NCBI GenBank assembly: GCA_900539455.1
Contig: UQCD01000007.1
Span: 29,459-93,458, forward strand
From: an uncultured Eubacteriales bacterium
Lineage (GTDB): Bacteria; Bacillota; Clostridia; Lachnospirales; Lachnospiraceae
DNA length: 64,000 bases
Direction of reading: 5' to 3'
Shown here: piece after piece, positions 27,128 through 36,666 of the stretch
Position numbering within the stretch: position 1 is the stretch's first letter
Layout: every line of letters starts with the position of its first letter
Notes under the pieces: generated by a model
Databases searched by the model: none
What the model was told of the DNA's origin: nothing
Seen by the model: the letters and a program-made list of their open reading frames with translations, nothing else
Translations under genes and position numbers: made by a program

Positions 27128-27994
27128 CTAAGCTTTAATACCTATTTGTTCACCCATTTTAATAGCAGTTTCATATCCGTTATTAGTATTTTCAATAATG
27201 TCTTTATCAAAAATAACCTTATCTTTTTCTACAAGTAAACATATAGTTGAACCACCAAATTCAAATTTTCCCTTTGGCATACCTTTTATTATAGGGCCTT
27301 CCTCATCATAGTTTTTAATACGGCCAACCATTAATGCACCGACTTCAATTTGCATGACCCGTCCAAAGTTTTCGGTATATAAAACTGAACATTCTCTGGA
27401 GTTTTCCTTGTATATTTCAAAATAGTCATTGGCGATTGGGTTTACTGTATGTAAAACACCTGCAATGGCTTTATTTTTAGTTTTATGGCCGTTATCCAAA
27501 TAACAATATCTATGATAATTGTCAACACATAGTCTGATTATAACAAACTTTCCATTTTTGTAGATATTAGAAGCCTTTTTGCTTTTAGTAATTGTTTCAA
27601 CATTATATAAAGTATCCTTAATTAGAAATGATGAATCTTCATTAATATCATATATAGATATTCTGCCATCACAAGGACTTATAAATACTTGAGAATTATT
27701 ATCAATAGGTCTGTATTCACTTTTAATCTCTCTGGTAAAGAAATCATTGTAGGATTTATATTGTACGCCTTGAGCATATTCAGACATATCTAAATTATTA
27801 GCCTTTATAAATGGATTTATAAGAAAGGTAGAAAGCTTAGAATCTAAAAATATACCGGCAAGTTCTGAGATTACAGGCTTTGTTAGGATTTTTAAAGCAC
27901 ATCTGCCACTCACACTTCCGTATAACTTTTTTAACAAATTATCTTGCCCATTGTCTGTAGCATATAAGCTACCATCGCGATTTTTACAATCCAT
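27128..27994 (-). CDS. psd: Phosphatidylserine decarboxylase
   Basis: A 288-residue pyruvoyl enzyme that converts phosphatidylserine to phosphatidylethanolamine at the membrane. The self-cleavage motif is GGST (within KFEFGGST, near residue 245), and the His of the triad is in VDNYHRYCY. Start chosen at 27994, five bases after AAAGGAAG; an upstream in-frame Met overlaps that site. Last gene of the phospholipid operon after pssA. Confidence 0.92.
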   Translation of the reverse strand: MDCKNRDGSLYATDNGQDNLLKKLYGSVSGRCALKILTKPVISELAGIFLDSKLSTFLINPFIKANNLDMSEYAQGVQYKSYNDFFTREIKSEYRPIDNNSQVFISPCDGRISIYDINEDSSFLIKDTLYNVETITKSKKASNIYKNGKFVIIRLCVDNYHRYCYLDNGHKTKNKAIAGVLHTVNPIANDYFEIYKENSRECSVLYTENFGRVMQIEVGALMVGRIKNYDEEGPIIKGMPKGKFEFGGSTICLLVEKDKVIFDKDIIENTNNGYETAIKMGEQIGIKA

Positions 27995-28010
27995 ATTACT
28001 TCCTTTCAAA

Positions 28011-28040
28011 TCATATCAAGTCATATTGAGTCATATTAGA
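28011..28040. repeat. Three 10-bp direct repeats upstream of psd
   Basis: TCATATCAAG, TCATATTGAG and TCATATTAGA follow each other without gap. The 10-bp period is one helical turn. They end about 15 bp before the psd start, between pssA and psd. Confidence 0.6.
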
Positions 28041-28111
28041 TAAAATAAAATAAAATTTAAATTTTACTTTATTTAATCAACATAAAAGATTGGATTTCAC
28101 CTAAATAATAA

Positions 28112-28759
28112 TTAAATTATGTGAAAACCCTGCAACATCAACACAGTAATAACAATTACCGCCATAATAGTCATTACTATAACGCCCTTTTTATGAGCTT
28201 TAGGTATCTTTATATTTAAAACAAAGAATATAGCTATTAATAAAATAATTATATTAAGTACAATATAATAAAACTTCGGTCCAATAGCATCCCTAAATAC
28301 AAAGGATAATGGCAAAAAAGCTGAAATCATTGTAACAGGAAGTCCCTGATAATATTTTCTTACCTCTGTAGTAGTCTTTTGTCGTTCTATTTCCATTACA
28401 TTGAAATATCCAAGTCTTATAACAGCACATAAAATAAATAAGGCTGATATAGCAAGGGCAACTCCTGTAAATTTGTGGCAATAATGTTCTGTATACAAAA
28501 TATTGAAAATACCGGGGAACACACCGAAGCAGACTAAGTCGCATAATGAATCAATCTGTATACCGAAAGCCTTTGCAAGCTCACTTCTATTTTTATGGCT
28601 GCGGGCAACCATTCCATCAAACATATCACATATGCCTGAAACAATAAGACAAAATACTGCCAATAGAAATTTACCTCTAATTGACAAATAAATGCCTAAG
28701 GTAGCTGACCATAAGCCAACATATGTAAGTATAACTGTGTAATTATAAAAACCTATCAT
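28112..28759 (-). CDS. pssA: CDP-diacylglycerol-serine O-phosphatidyltransferase
   Basis: A 215-residue multipass membrane enzyme. The CDP-alcohol phosphotransferase signature runs DGMVAR, then 12 residues, then GIQIDSLCD, giving the conserved D...D. It makes phosphatidylserine, the substrate of psd next door. I start at the Met at 28759, eight bases after GGAG; a Met at 28780 is also possible. It has about six hydrophobic helices. Confidence 0.88.
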   Translation of the reverse strand: MIGFYNYTVILTYVGLWSATLGIYLSIRGKFLLAVFCLIVSGICDMFDGMVARSHKNRSELAKAFGIQIDSLCDLVCFGVFPGIFNILYTEHYCHKFTGVALAISALFILCAVIRLGYFNVMEIERQKTTTEVRKYYQGLPVTMISAFLPLSFVFRDAIGPKFYYIVLNIIILLIAIFFVLNIKIPKAHKKGVIVMTIMAVIVITVLMLQGFHII

Positions 28760-28787
28760 TTTGAGTGCTCCATTTTTCATATATTTA

Positions 28788-29846
28788 TTATTTGTTTTTT
28801 GTAGTATTAGTATCTGGGCATACTTCCAGAACTCTCTTTTTACGAGTAATCTGGGCAAACGCCATAACGATACCACCCATAATAATAATTAAATAATAGC
28901 TTAAACCTCTGCTTAATAATAAACCAGCGGTAATATATGTTGTTGTAAATATTTCCTTGAAGAATATCATAAAAATACCCTCGCTTGCTCCGATACCACC
29001 AGGAAGAGGTAAATTATCAACAGCAATAGAAATAATTAACTGTAGTATTATAATCTCTAATGCACTATAGCCTGACAATCCGAATGCCTTATAAACAGCA
29101 TAAGTCACTGCAAAATAAGCTACTCTTTGTATAAAAGTTATTGCGAATACATTAAAAAATACCATTTTATGAGTTTTTAAATATACTGCACTAGCTTCAT
29201 ATTTGCTAATTGATTTGATTACTTTTTTTAATATATTTTTATGATTTTTTAATATTCTGGTTTTACCTAAGAAAAGAATAAACTTTCCTATACATTTTTT
29301 TGCAAATGATTGTTTGAAAATAACAATTAATAAAAAGCCAATTACAATAATATTTACAAGTACTCCATAAATCATAATCAACGCAATATTTGATACATGT
29401 TCCATTACGAAGTCAAATTTTAATATCATCATAAGTAAGCCTAAAACTAAAAGTACAAGCTTATATGCAACTGTTACGACCATAAGTACAAGTGATGACA
29501 CAGCCATACTTATACCGTCACCACTCATATAATAGAGCTGTGCTGGCTGTCCGCCTGTAGCACTTGGTGTAATAGCACTAACAAAAAATCCAATAAATGA
29601 ATATTTTAAGCAATGTATGAAACTAATAGCATAGGATAAGCTTCGCATTAAATAATGAATAATAACTGATTCAAATGAAACAAAAACCATTACCAGTGCA
29701 AAGCCTAAAAGTAAATACCTCTTGTCAGCTTGTTTTATATACTTTATTATATCCGTTATTTCCTGATCTCTTAATAAAAAATAGCCTGTTCCAGCAATTA
29801 AAATAATAAGAAACAATACATTAAATATGTACTTCTTATCCTTCAT
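28788..29846 (-). CDS. Lysylphosphatidylglycerol-synthase-type flippase domain protein
   Basis: A 352-residue membrane protein with about eight helices, of the UPF0104/AglD-like family that forms the flippase domain of MprF. The stretch SAITPSATGGQPAQLYYM and the later NLPLPGGIGASEG are the family signatures. It lacks the MprF synthase domain, so it probably moves or binds a lipid rather than making one. First gene of the operon with pssA and psd. Confidence 0.85.
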   Translation of the reverse strand: MKDKKYIFNVLFLIILIAGTGYFLLRDQEITDIIKYIKQADKRYLLLGFALVMVFVSFESVIIHYLMRSLSYAISFIHCLKYSFIGFFVSAITPSATGGQPAQLYYMSGDGISMAVSSLVLMVVTVAYKLVLLVLGLLMMILKFDFVMEHVSNIALIMIYGVLVNIIVIGFLLIVIFKQSFAKKCIGKFILFLGKTRILKNHKNILKKVIKSISKYEASAVYLKTHKMVFFNVFAITFIQRVAYFAVTYAVYKAFGLSGYSALEIIILQLIISIAVDNLPLPGGIGASEGIFMIFFKEIFTTTYITAGLLLSRGLSYYLIIIMGGIVMAFAQITRKKRVLEVCPDTNTTKNK

Positions 29847-29888
29847 ATCGTTCTTCCTTTAAAGCCGTAATGTTTACACATCCTTAAT

Positions 29889-29917
29889 AGTTTACCTCTT
29901 TATATACTTATTGTCAA
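29889..29917 (-). promoter_or_regulatory. Promoter of the flippase-pssA-psd operon
   Basis: Reverse strand TTGACA (29912-29917), 17 bp, TAAACT (29889-29894), in the gap after rluD. Confidence 0.75.
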
Positions 29918-29946
29918 TAAACATAAGTTTTATAAAAGGTCTTAGT

Positions 29947-30864
29947 CTATTTATTTCTAAGTATTTCTAATAGATTTTGAAAATATTCCGGTACAGGTCT
30001 TTCAAACTCCATATATTCCTTTGTTCTAGGATGAACAAATCCAAGTACACCTGCGTGTAAGGTCTGACCCTGTAATGTAAATGGACATTTTGCCGGACCG
30101 TATACATTATCTCCTAGTAATGGATGATTAATGCTTGCCATATGGACACGAATCTGGTGTGTACGCCCTGTTTCAAGTCTACATTCAATATGGGTAAAGT
30201 TGTTGAAACGCTCTAACACCTTGTAATGTGTAACTGCATCCTTGCCATTAGTATAATTAATAGCCATATGCTTTCTATCCCTTACATCTCTTCCGATAGG
30301 TGCATCAATAGTTCCTTCATCATTTTTAAAGCAATTATAAACTATTGCCTGATACCTTCTTGTTCCAGAATGTTCCTTAAACTGCTCGGCAATAAAATTG
30401 TGTGCATAATCATTTTTGCAGCAGACAAGAAGCCCTGTAGTGTTCATATCAATTCTATGCACAATGCCGGGCCTTAATTCTCCGTTTATTCCGGAAAGAT
30501 TATCTTTACAATGAAACATTAAAGCATTTACAAGAGTGTCATTATAATGACCAGGAGCAGGATGTACAACCAACCCTTTTTGCTTATTTATAACTATAAT
30601 ATCTTCATCCTCATAAACAATATCCAATGGTATGTCCTGAGGCCAAATGTCTACTGTAACAGGGTCAGGAATATCTAATTTTACATAGTCACCAGTTGTT
30701 ATTCTGTAATTTGGCTTTCTGACCTTACCATTTACAGTGATTTTACCGTCATCTAAAAGCTTTCTTATTCTGCTTCTTGACATTTCATCATTGTGTAACG
30801 CAAGATATTTATCAATTCTTTCTCCTTCGTCATCATGACCAACAAGAAATTTGTTTGCTATCAT
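29947..30864 (-). CDS. rluD: RluD-like 23S rRNA pseudouridine synthase
   Basis: A 305-residue enzyme with an S4 domain at about residues 13-70 (ERIDKYLALHNDEMSRSRI) and the catalytic motif HRIDMNTTG. The motif TGRTHQIRVHMASINHPLLG confirms the family; length and position after lspA fit RluD/YlyB of Firmicutes. I use ATG 30864; the in-frame TTG upstream is too close to AAAGGA. Confidence 0.9.
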   Translation of the reverse strand: MIANKFLVGHDDEGERIDKYLALHNDEMSRSRIRKLLDDGKITVNGKVRKPNYRITTGDYVKLDIPDPVTVDIWPQDIPLDIVYEDEDIIVINKQKGLVVHPAPGHYNDTLVNALMFHCKDNLSGINGELRPGIVHRIDMNTTGLLVCCKNDYAHNFIAEQFKEHSGTRRYQAIVYNCFKNDEGTIDAPIGRDVRDRKHMAINYTNGKDAVTHYKVLERFNNFTHIECRLETGRTHQIRVHMASINHPLLGDNVYGPAKCPFTLQGQTLHAGVLGFVHPRTKEYMEFERPVPEYFQNLLEILRNK

Positions 30865-30894
30865 AAAAATCAAATCCTTTATAAGTTTTTATAT

Positions 30895-31479
30895 TCATTT
30901 TTCAATGCTCCATTTAGAAGCCGGCTTAAACAAATCATAAATCTCATTTTCATCTATTCTGAATAAGCATAAGATAATAAGGGCAACCATTGATAAGGTA
31001 ACAAATATATCGGCTACATTAAAAACCGGAAAATTTATTAATTTAATATATATAAAATCTATTACATAGCCAATTCTAATTCTGTCAATTAAATTACCAA
31101 CAGCGCCTGAAAACATCACTAAGAAAATAATTTGTAACACTTTAAGGGTTTTAATTTTATAGGACAATTTTTCAACATTATTTTCAATATAAAAATTAAT
31201 CCTTAAATCTATTTTGAAGATTAAAAACAATAGTAATATTGAAATAATAGTAGTAAGAATCACTACAAAATTAATTTTGTCCCATAACATTCCCCAGGCA
31301 ATGCCTTTATTTCCGACAAATGTAAATTGAAGCACTCCGGAAATTAAGTCTACAGCGTCCTTTCCCATCAGCTTGTCAGTTGCCAAGTGCTTTGTGTACT
31401 GGTCAAGAAAAATCAATACAGCAATGAATAATACACACCAAAAGCCACTTTTAATAATTCTTTTTTTATTCATCTGCAT
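30895..31479 (-). CDS. lspA: Lipoprotein signal peptidase LspA
   Basis: A 194-residue aspartic signal peptidase. The catalytic Asp residues are D132 (NLIDR) and D157 (FNVADIF). It is about 30 residues longer than usual because of a Lys-rich insert at about residues 88-112 between helices 2 and 3. It matures lipoproteins such as the one at 24212-25078. Its ATG overlaps the aroB stop by one base (TAATG), indicating coupled translation. Confidence 0.93.
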   Translation of the reverse strand: MQMNKKRIIKSGFWCVLFIAVLIFLDQYTKHLATDKLMGKDAVDLISGVLQFTFVGNKGIAWGMLWDKINFVVILTTIISILLLFLIFKIDLRINFYIENNVEKLSYKIKTLKVLQIIFLVMFSGAVGNLIDRIRIGYVIDFIYIKLINFPVFNVADIFVTLSMVALIILCLFRIDENEIYDLFKPASKWSIEK

Positions 31480-32573
31480 TATCTTGACTCCTTTAGCATT
31501 TCCAAAGCTTCCTTCATTAATTCATCAGTAACCTGTCTGTCAATAACAGCATTGCCAATATTTTTAATAACTACAAAGCTAACAATGCCCGAATTCATCT
31601 TTTTATCACTTTTTGTTACATCCACAACCTGATTTGTATCAAACTTATCCTCATTAACAGGAAGCTCATATTTCTTAAGAACATCGATTATGTCTGTATA
31701 ATCCTCCAAGGAAATATATCCTTTTTTCATAGAAATATAACAAGCTGTAACCATTCCAAGAGAAACACATTCGCCATGAAGCATAGTAAAGTTCATAAGC
31801 TTTTCTATTGCGTGACCTAAAGTATGACCAAAGTTAAGTAATGCTCTTTCACCCTTTTCCTTAAAATCATTTTCAACAACCTTTCGCTTTATGTCGCAGG
31901 AAACATATACTAAATGCTCTAAGGCAGCCTCGTCATAGGCTTTTATTTCATTAACATTGTTTTTTAACCAGACATAAAAATCCTTATCTTTGATCAAACC
32001 AGCCTTAATTACCTCGCCCATACCAGACAGGTATTGTCTTTTAGTAAGAGTTTTAAGTGACGAAATATTTGTAAATACAAGCTTAGGCTGATAAAAGGCT
32101 CCTACCATATTTTTGTAAGAATCAAAGTCAACGCCTGTTTTTCCTCCAACACTACTATCTACCTGGGATAAAAGAGAGGTTGGCACCTGTACAAAATCTA
32201 TGCCTCTAAGATATGTAGCCGCTGTAAAGCCAGTAAGGTCACCAACAACACCACCACCTAAGGCAACCAGCATATCCTTTCTCTCAAAATGGTTAATAAT
32301 AAGATATTCATACAATTTTTTAACAACATCTAAATTCTTATTTTCTTCCCCTGCATTAAAGGTAAAAACATATACCTCCTTTGCAAGTGATTTTAAAAGT
32401 CCTTCTATTTCATCGGCATATATTGGACCAACAGTAGATTCTGTAACAATACAAAGCTTTCTATTTTCAATATTAAGCTTTGACATTTCCTCGCCAAAGC
32501 TATTGTATGAATTTTCTATAACAATATCATAAACTGGTGTTTCACCATTATGAACAGTAAGTCTTTTACTCAT
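31479..32573 (-). CDS. aroB: 3-dehydroquinate synthase AroB
   Basis: A 364-residue shikimate-pathway enzyme that cyclises DAHP using NAD+ and zinc. Seen are GGGVVGDLTGF(A) for NAD binding, KAGLIKD, and the zinc His in NFGHTLGHAIE and MLHGECVSLG. AGAGGT precedes the ATG. It overlaps lspA by one base, so the shikimate enzyme is co-translated with lipoprotein processing, an accidental-looking pairing. Confidence 0.96.
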   Translation of the reverse strand: MSKRLTVHNGETPVYDIVIENSYNSFGEEMSKLNIENRKLCIVTESTVGPIYADEIEGLLKSLAKEVYVFTFNAGEENKNLDVVKKLYEYLIINHFERKDMLVALGGGVVGDLTGFTAATYLRGIDFVQVPTSLLSQVDSSVGGKTGVDFDSYKNMVGAFYQPKLVFTNISSLKTLTKRQYLSGMGEVIKAGLIKDKDFYVWLKNNVNEIKAYDEAALEHLVYVSCDIKRKVVENDFKEKGERALLNFGHTLGHAIEKLMNFTMLHGECVSLGMVTACYISMKKGYISLEDYTDIIDVLKKYELPVNEDKFDTNQVVDVTKSDKKMNSGIVSFVVIKNIGNAVIDRQVTDELMKEALEMLKESR

Positions 32574-32596
32574 ATTAATACCTCTCTTAAAAAATC

Positions 32597-32618
32597 ACTC
32601 CAGTCAACTGACTGGAGT
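32597..32618 (-). terminator. Terminator after sepF
   Basis: A 10-bp perfect stem: ACTCCAGTCA (32597-32606) and TGACTGGAGT (32609-32618). On the reverse strand it is followed by GATTTTTTAAG. Confidence 0.9.
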
Positions 32619-32623
32619 AATAA

Positions 32624-33178
32624 TTAGTCAATATTTTTAAATGCAGCTACATCAAATCCACCGCTAAGTAAATCTTGGAAATCACCAGATATATCAACAG
32701 TTTTTGGTGTAATAATAAATATGTAGCTAGATACCTTTTGAAGATTTCCATCTATTGAATAGCAGGAACCTGATGTAAAATCAATAATTCTTTGAGCAAT
32801 ATCCACATGTAAACCTTCCAAATTTAATATTACAGCTCTTCCACTTAGTAATGTATCAGTAATTTCTCTTGCATCGTCAACATTTGCCGGTTTAATAACA
32901 CAAACTTCCATAGAACCTCCTTTTTGATTTTTCATAGGAACTACCTTTGCCTGCTGTCTGCCTCCAAATCTTGATTTGATAGGAGCTGCAGGCTCTTGTT
33001 CCTCCTCTTGTGCCTGCATTTTCGCTGCATCAAATCTGGAAATTTTCTTTTGCTGCTTTTGTGTTACAGGCTCATCATATTCTTCTTCATCGTCCTCATC
33101 TTCGTATTCATCATACTCGTCTTCATAATCATCATTAAGCTTTAATATGTTTAAAAACTTGTCGCCAAATTTTCCCAT
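32624..33178 (-). CDS. sepF: Cell division protein SepF
   Basis: A 184-residue SepF, which links FtsZ to the membrane and bends filaments into rings. The N-terminal helix MGKFGDKFLNIL is the membrane anchor, an acidic Asp/Glu/Tyr stretch covers about residues 17-37, and the SepF core covers about residues 85-165 (DVCVIKPANVDDAREI-like segment, VILNLEGL). Start at 33178 has AGGAG upstream; the frame is open further upstream. Confidence 0.92.
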   Translation of the reverse strand: MGKFGDKFLNILKLNDDYEDEYDEYEDEDDEEEYDEPVTQKQQKKISRFDAAKMQAQEEEQEPAAPIKSRFGGRQQAKVVPMKNQKGGSMEVCVIKPANVDDAREITDTLLSGRAVILNLEGLHVDIAQRIIDFTSGSCYSIDGNLQKVSSYIFIITPKTVDISGDFQDLLSGGFDVAAFKNID

Positions 33179-33188
33179 TGTCTTTCTC

Positions 33189-33878
33189 CTATCTATTATA
33201 ATTTCTTTCACCGAAAATGCTTGTACCAACTCTTACCATTGTAGAGCCTTCTTCTATGGCAACTCTGTAATCGCCACTCATTCCCATTGAGAGAACATCC
33301 ATACTGACATTATCAATGTTTTTATTCCTTATGTCAACAGATAATTTTTTCAAATCAGAAAAAACCTTTCTGTTTTCCTCTGCATCTTCAACAAAAGGAG
33401 CAATAGTCATAAGTCCTTTAATATGAATATGAGGCAGCTTTGAAATACTTTCTATCATTGACATAACATCCTCAGCCATAAGTCCGAATTTCGTATCCTC
33501 TTTGGCAACATTTACCTGAACTAAAATATTAACATCTACATTTTTCTTTTCACATTCATTCTCTATTTGCTGTGCCAGATGTATTGAGTCTACAGAATGT
33601 ATGAGGTAAACCTTATCAACAATGTATTTTACTTTATTTGTCTGTAAATGTCCAATTAAGTGCCATTTTATATCCTTTGGTAATTCATCATATTTATCGC
33701 ACAATTCCTGTACCTTATTTTCTCCAAAATCTCTAACACCAATATCATATAATGCTTTAATGTCTGAAGAAGGCTTTGTTTTACTAACAGCGATAAGTGT
33801 AACACTTTGACCATAACTAGACTTTTTTTCGCTTTCTTTTACAAAAGATTGTACTTCCTTGTAATTTTCAGTAACCAT
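33189..33878 (-). CDS. yggS: YggS-family pyridoxal-phosphate-binding protein
   Basis: A 229-residue PLP homeostasis protein (COG0325; YlmE in Bacillus). The PLP lysine sits in LIAVSKTKPSSD near residue 33, and the GENKVQE, WHLIGHLQTNK and SMGMSGDY stretches are diagnostic. It follows the usual Firmicute order yggS-sepF near division genes. It binds PLP without a known catalytic activity. Confidence 0.93.
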   Translation of the reverse strand: MVTENYKEVQSFVKESEKKSSYGQSVTLIAVSKTKPSSDIKALYDIGVRDFGENKVQELCDKYDELPKDIKWHLIGHLQTNKVKYIVDKVYLIHSVDSIHLAQQIENECEKKNVDVNILVQVNVAKEDTKFGLMAEDVMSMIESISKLPHIHIKGLMTIAPFVEDAEENRKVFSDLKKLSVDIRNKNIDNVSMDVLSMGMSGDYRVAIEEGSTMVRVGTSIFGERNYNR

Positions 33879-33891
33879 TTTTTAACCTCCA

Positions 33892-35292
33892 TTATTGGTA
33901 AACAATTTGATCTTCTGATACCTTGCTGCTGTCTAATACAATATGATCATATACTAATAAGCCATAGGTTGTGCCACTTTCAACAATGTAATATTCACTG
34001 GTTTCACCTATAATATTAATCTCACGGAATATACAATATCCGTTGTTTATATTGTAAACACCTTGTAATGTAGCAATATTGCTAATTACATATGTATCAG
34101 TCGAATTAGGTTTTAACAGAATATTTCCAGCCTCAAAAATCTCTTTCGCAACATAATACTCAGTATCAGTTTTATGATAAATTTCAGTAGTAACAAACTT
34201 TGTGGTTATATTGCCATTTTCATCATAGACCTCAAGCAGAAATCCCATATCTGTACTGTTTCCACCTTCGGTAGCATATTCAATAGGAATAGTATAAAAT
34301 TCTTTTTCTACCAGTGAGGTTTTAGGGATTTTCAAGCCTTCTATATGTTCTTCAACAATTTGTATATCTGTAAATCTATAGTCTAAGTAGTTAATCATAT
34401 ATTGTTCAAGTGTAACTATGCCATAGGTTTTGCTATCTACCTTTTTCATTGCAAAATCACCAACTGCAACAACACCGTCCTGCATAAACTTGATTTTCAT
34501 TACATCATCATCTTTATACTTTTCTGCATCCTGAGCAGTTAATTCAAAAACTACATTCCAGCTTTCTGAATTGACTACCTTGTATATGGAAGTACCCTGT
34601 TCAACTAAATCACTGGATTTATGGGTGCTTTTTGAATATTTGCTTTTATCAAATAAGGCGGCATTAATATTTTCCACCTTTTTATCCTCATATCCGTCAA
34701 TAATATAAGAAACAATTCCAGATTTGTCAGCCTTAATGGCTTTAAATACATTGGAGGTCTGGTTATCTCCTAAAATGTCGTCCATATTTTCAATAGTATT
34801 GAGATTTATAAGCTCCATTACAGAGGCTTCTACATCACCTTTAAAGTCATATACAGATAAAAAGTCCTTTTCTTCAAAGCTGGTTGAATAGGTAACAATT
34901 TTATTTTTTATTGTTTCCAAGTCACTTTTTGTTAATGTATTTTCATCATTTGCTGCATTTAGGAGTAAGTCCTTTATGCGTCCGCTTTCATCTATAGAAT
35001 AAACTGTCTTGTCAACAGAGGTTTTTTCCCCCTCTCTGACAAATAAATTCAAATAGCCTGAGCTTGGTGATTTATAAATAGTTTCATCACGAAGCAAAAC
35101 TGCATTATAAGTTTTGTTAGAGGCTTCTGCATCTTTTCCAAAAACTACTTCATATATAGCAATTTTATCCCTGGTCATATACATAATCACATATGAAACC
35201 ATATATATAAAAATAATAGCGAAAATTACAATTCCAACATTTATATTATGTTTTTTTCTATATTTGACAACTCGCTTTTTTTTGTCAGCCAT
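33892..35292 (-). CDS. HlyD-like membrane-anchored adaptor protein
   Basis: A 466-residue protein: basic N-terminus (KKKRVVKYRKKHN), one transmembrane helix at about residues 17-38, then an extracellular region with a lipoyl-like half-motif early (IYKSPSSGYLNLFVREGEKTS) and its partner far later (ADKSGIVSYIIDGYEDK). This split layout fits membrane fusion/HlyD proteins. No ABC or RND transporter is adjacent, and the gene precedes yggS-sepF, so a role at the division site or in envelope assembly is as likely as export. Confidence 0.7.
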   Translation of the reverse strand: MADKKKRVVKYRKKHNINVGIVIFAIIFIYMVSYVIMYMTRDKIAIYEVVFGKDAEASNKTYNAVLLRDETIYKSPSSGYLNLFVREGEKTSVDKTVYSIDESGRIKDLLLNAANDENTLTKSDLETIKNKIVTYSTSFEEKDFLSVYDFKGDVEASVMELINLNTIENMDDILGDNQTSNVFKAIKADKSGIVSYIIDGYEDKKVENINAALFDKSKYSKSTHKSSDLVEQGTSIYKVVNSESWNVVFELTAQDAEKYKDDDVMKIKFMQDGVVAVGDFAMKKVDSKTYGIVTLEQYMINYLDYRFTDIQIVEEHIEGLKIPKTSLVEKEFYTIPIEYATEGGNSTDMGFLLEVYDENGNITTKFVTTEIYHKTDTEYYVAKEIFEAGNILLKPNSTDTYVISNIATLQGVYNINNGYCIFREINIIGETSEYYIVESGTTYGLLVYDHIVLDSSKVSEDQIVYQ

Positions 35293-35367
35293 AACAATCT
35301 CCGTATTTCAATATTTAGTATTACTAACCTATATATTATACAACATTTATAATTTCAAGTCTATAAT

Positions 35368-36261
35368 TTAGTCTTGATTAATCATCATAAATGCACCTAA
35401 ATTTCCCCTCTTTCCTTTTAGTCCTCTGTGTGAAAATAAAATTTCCTTGTTTTCGCAGGTGCAGACATCTGGCAGGCTGATATTTTCTGGCTTTATTTTT
35501 GAATTTAACATATTTTGATAGTTTGCTGCCCATAAATTAAGCATATATTTATCACTTTCAGATTTTTTATATAATATATTTTTTGTATCCGCAGGGAGCA
35601 GAGCTTTATTTTCTGCAGCCTCATAAAAGCCTATAGTTTTAATATTAAAGGCTTTTATAAATTCATCAGCAACATCCTTGCTAACCTCATAGCAATTAAC
35701 GCATATAGAGGGTCCAATAGCACATACTATATCTTCGGGCTTGCTATTAAACTCTGCCTGCATTTTATCAATAGTAGCCTTTGCAATATTGTTTACAGTA
35801 CCTCTCCAGCCAGCGTGTGAAAGTCCAATTACCCTATGTATAGGGTCATAGAAATATAGTGGAACACAGTCAGCATAAAAGGTTGACAGCGTAATATTGG
35901 GAATATTAGTGATTAATCCGTCAATATTGTCATAATCCATTGGATTTGTAAGACCTTTGTTTATATCCTCTTTGGTTACTGTTAAAACATTGGTGGTATG
36001 GGTCTGCTTACTTAATACAAAATTTTTAAGTTTACATTCCCTGCCAAAAATTTCAAAATTTGCTAGTACATTTTCCTTTGTATCCCCTAAGGTTGTGCAA
36101 AAATTCATGCTTGTAAACTGACCTGTACTTACTCCGCCTAATCTGGTAGAAAAAACTGCAGTTATTTCAGCATATTTATTAAATTTATTGATTTTAAGAT
36201 ATGGAACACTTCCGTCGATTAATGATATATTTTCACTTGTTGATATTCTTTTTAAATACAT
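35368..36261 (-). CDS. pgeF: PgeF/YfiH-type multicopper-fold (laccase-domain) protein
   Basis: A 297-residue protein of the YfiH/PgeF family. Metal-site residues lie in TFYADCVPLYFYD and GLSHAGWRGT, and the last conserved stretch is FSHRGLKGKRGN. Members have been linked to peptidoglycan editing in E. coli and to purine nucleoside cleavage in other work. Start at 36261 follows AAAGGAAGG; an upstream in-frame Met has none. Confidence 0.9.
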   Translation of the reverse strand: MYLKRISTSENISLIDGSVPYLKINKFNKYAEITAVFSTRLGGVSTGQFTSMNFCTTLGDTKENVLANFEIFGRECKLKNFVLSKQTHTTNVLTVTKEDINKGLTNPMDYDNIDGLITNIPNITLSTFYADCVPLYFYDPIHRVIGLSHAGWRGTVNNIAKATIDKMQAEFNSKPEDIVCAIGPSICVNCYEVSKDVADEFIKAFNIKTIGFYEAAENKALLPADTKNILYKKSESDKYMLNLWAANYQNMLNSKIKPENISLPDVCTCENKEILFSHRGLKGKRGNLGAFMMINQD

Positions 36262-36283
36262 AATAATCCTTCCTTTAAAATAT

Positions 36284-36646
36284 CTACATACCACCAAAGG
36301 CATTTTTTGTATGACTTATTTTATTACCATCAAAGGCTATAATATCAAAGCTGCAAGGGGTATTTTCGGGTATTTTATTTTTTATCATAAAAAATCTGGC
36401 AACCTCAAAAATAGTCCTTTGCTTTGTTTTTGTAACAGAATCTATGGCATAACCGCTTGAACAGTTTTTTCTGTATTTAACCTCTATAAAGGTTAAATAA
36501 TCTTTATTTAAGGCAATAATATCTATCTCTCCTATGTAACATCTAAAATTCCTTGCTAATATTTTATAATCCATATTCTCTAGGTATTTAATTGCCAGTT
36601 TCTCATAGCTGGTTCCAACCTGCCTGTTATTATATTTTTTGTTCAT
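36284..36646 (-). CDS. yraN: YraN family protein (UPF0102)
   Basis: A 120-residue nuclease-fold protein. The PD-(D/E)XK-like motif is seen as GEIDIIA followed by FIEVKYR, after the N-terminal LAIKYLENMDYKILARNF. UPF0102 members resemble Holliday junction resolvases but their role is unclear. Often found next to rnhB, as here (with two genes between). Confidence 0.9.
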   Translation of the reverse strand: MNKKYNNRQVGTSYEKLAIKYLENMDYKILARNFRCYIGEIDIIALNKDYLTFIEVKYRKNCSSGYAIDSVTKTKQRTIFEVARFFMIKNKIPENTPCSFDIIAFDGNKISHTKNAFGGM

Positions 36647-36666
36647 TAAGCTTCCTTACTTTAATT

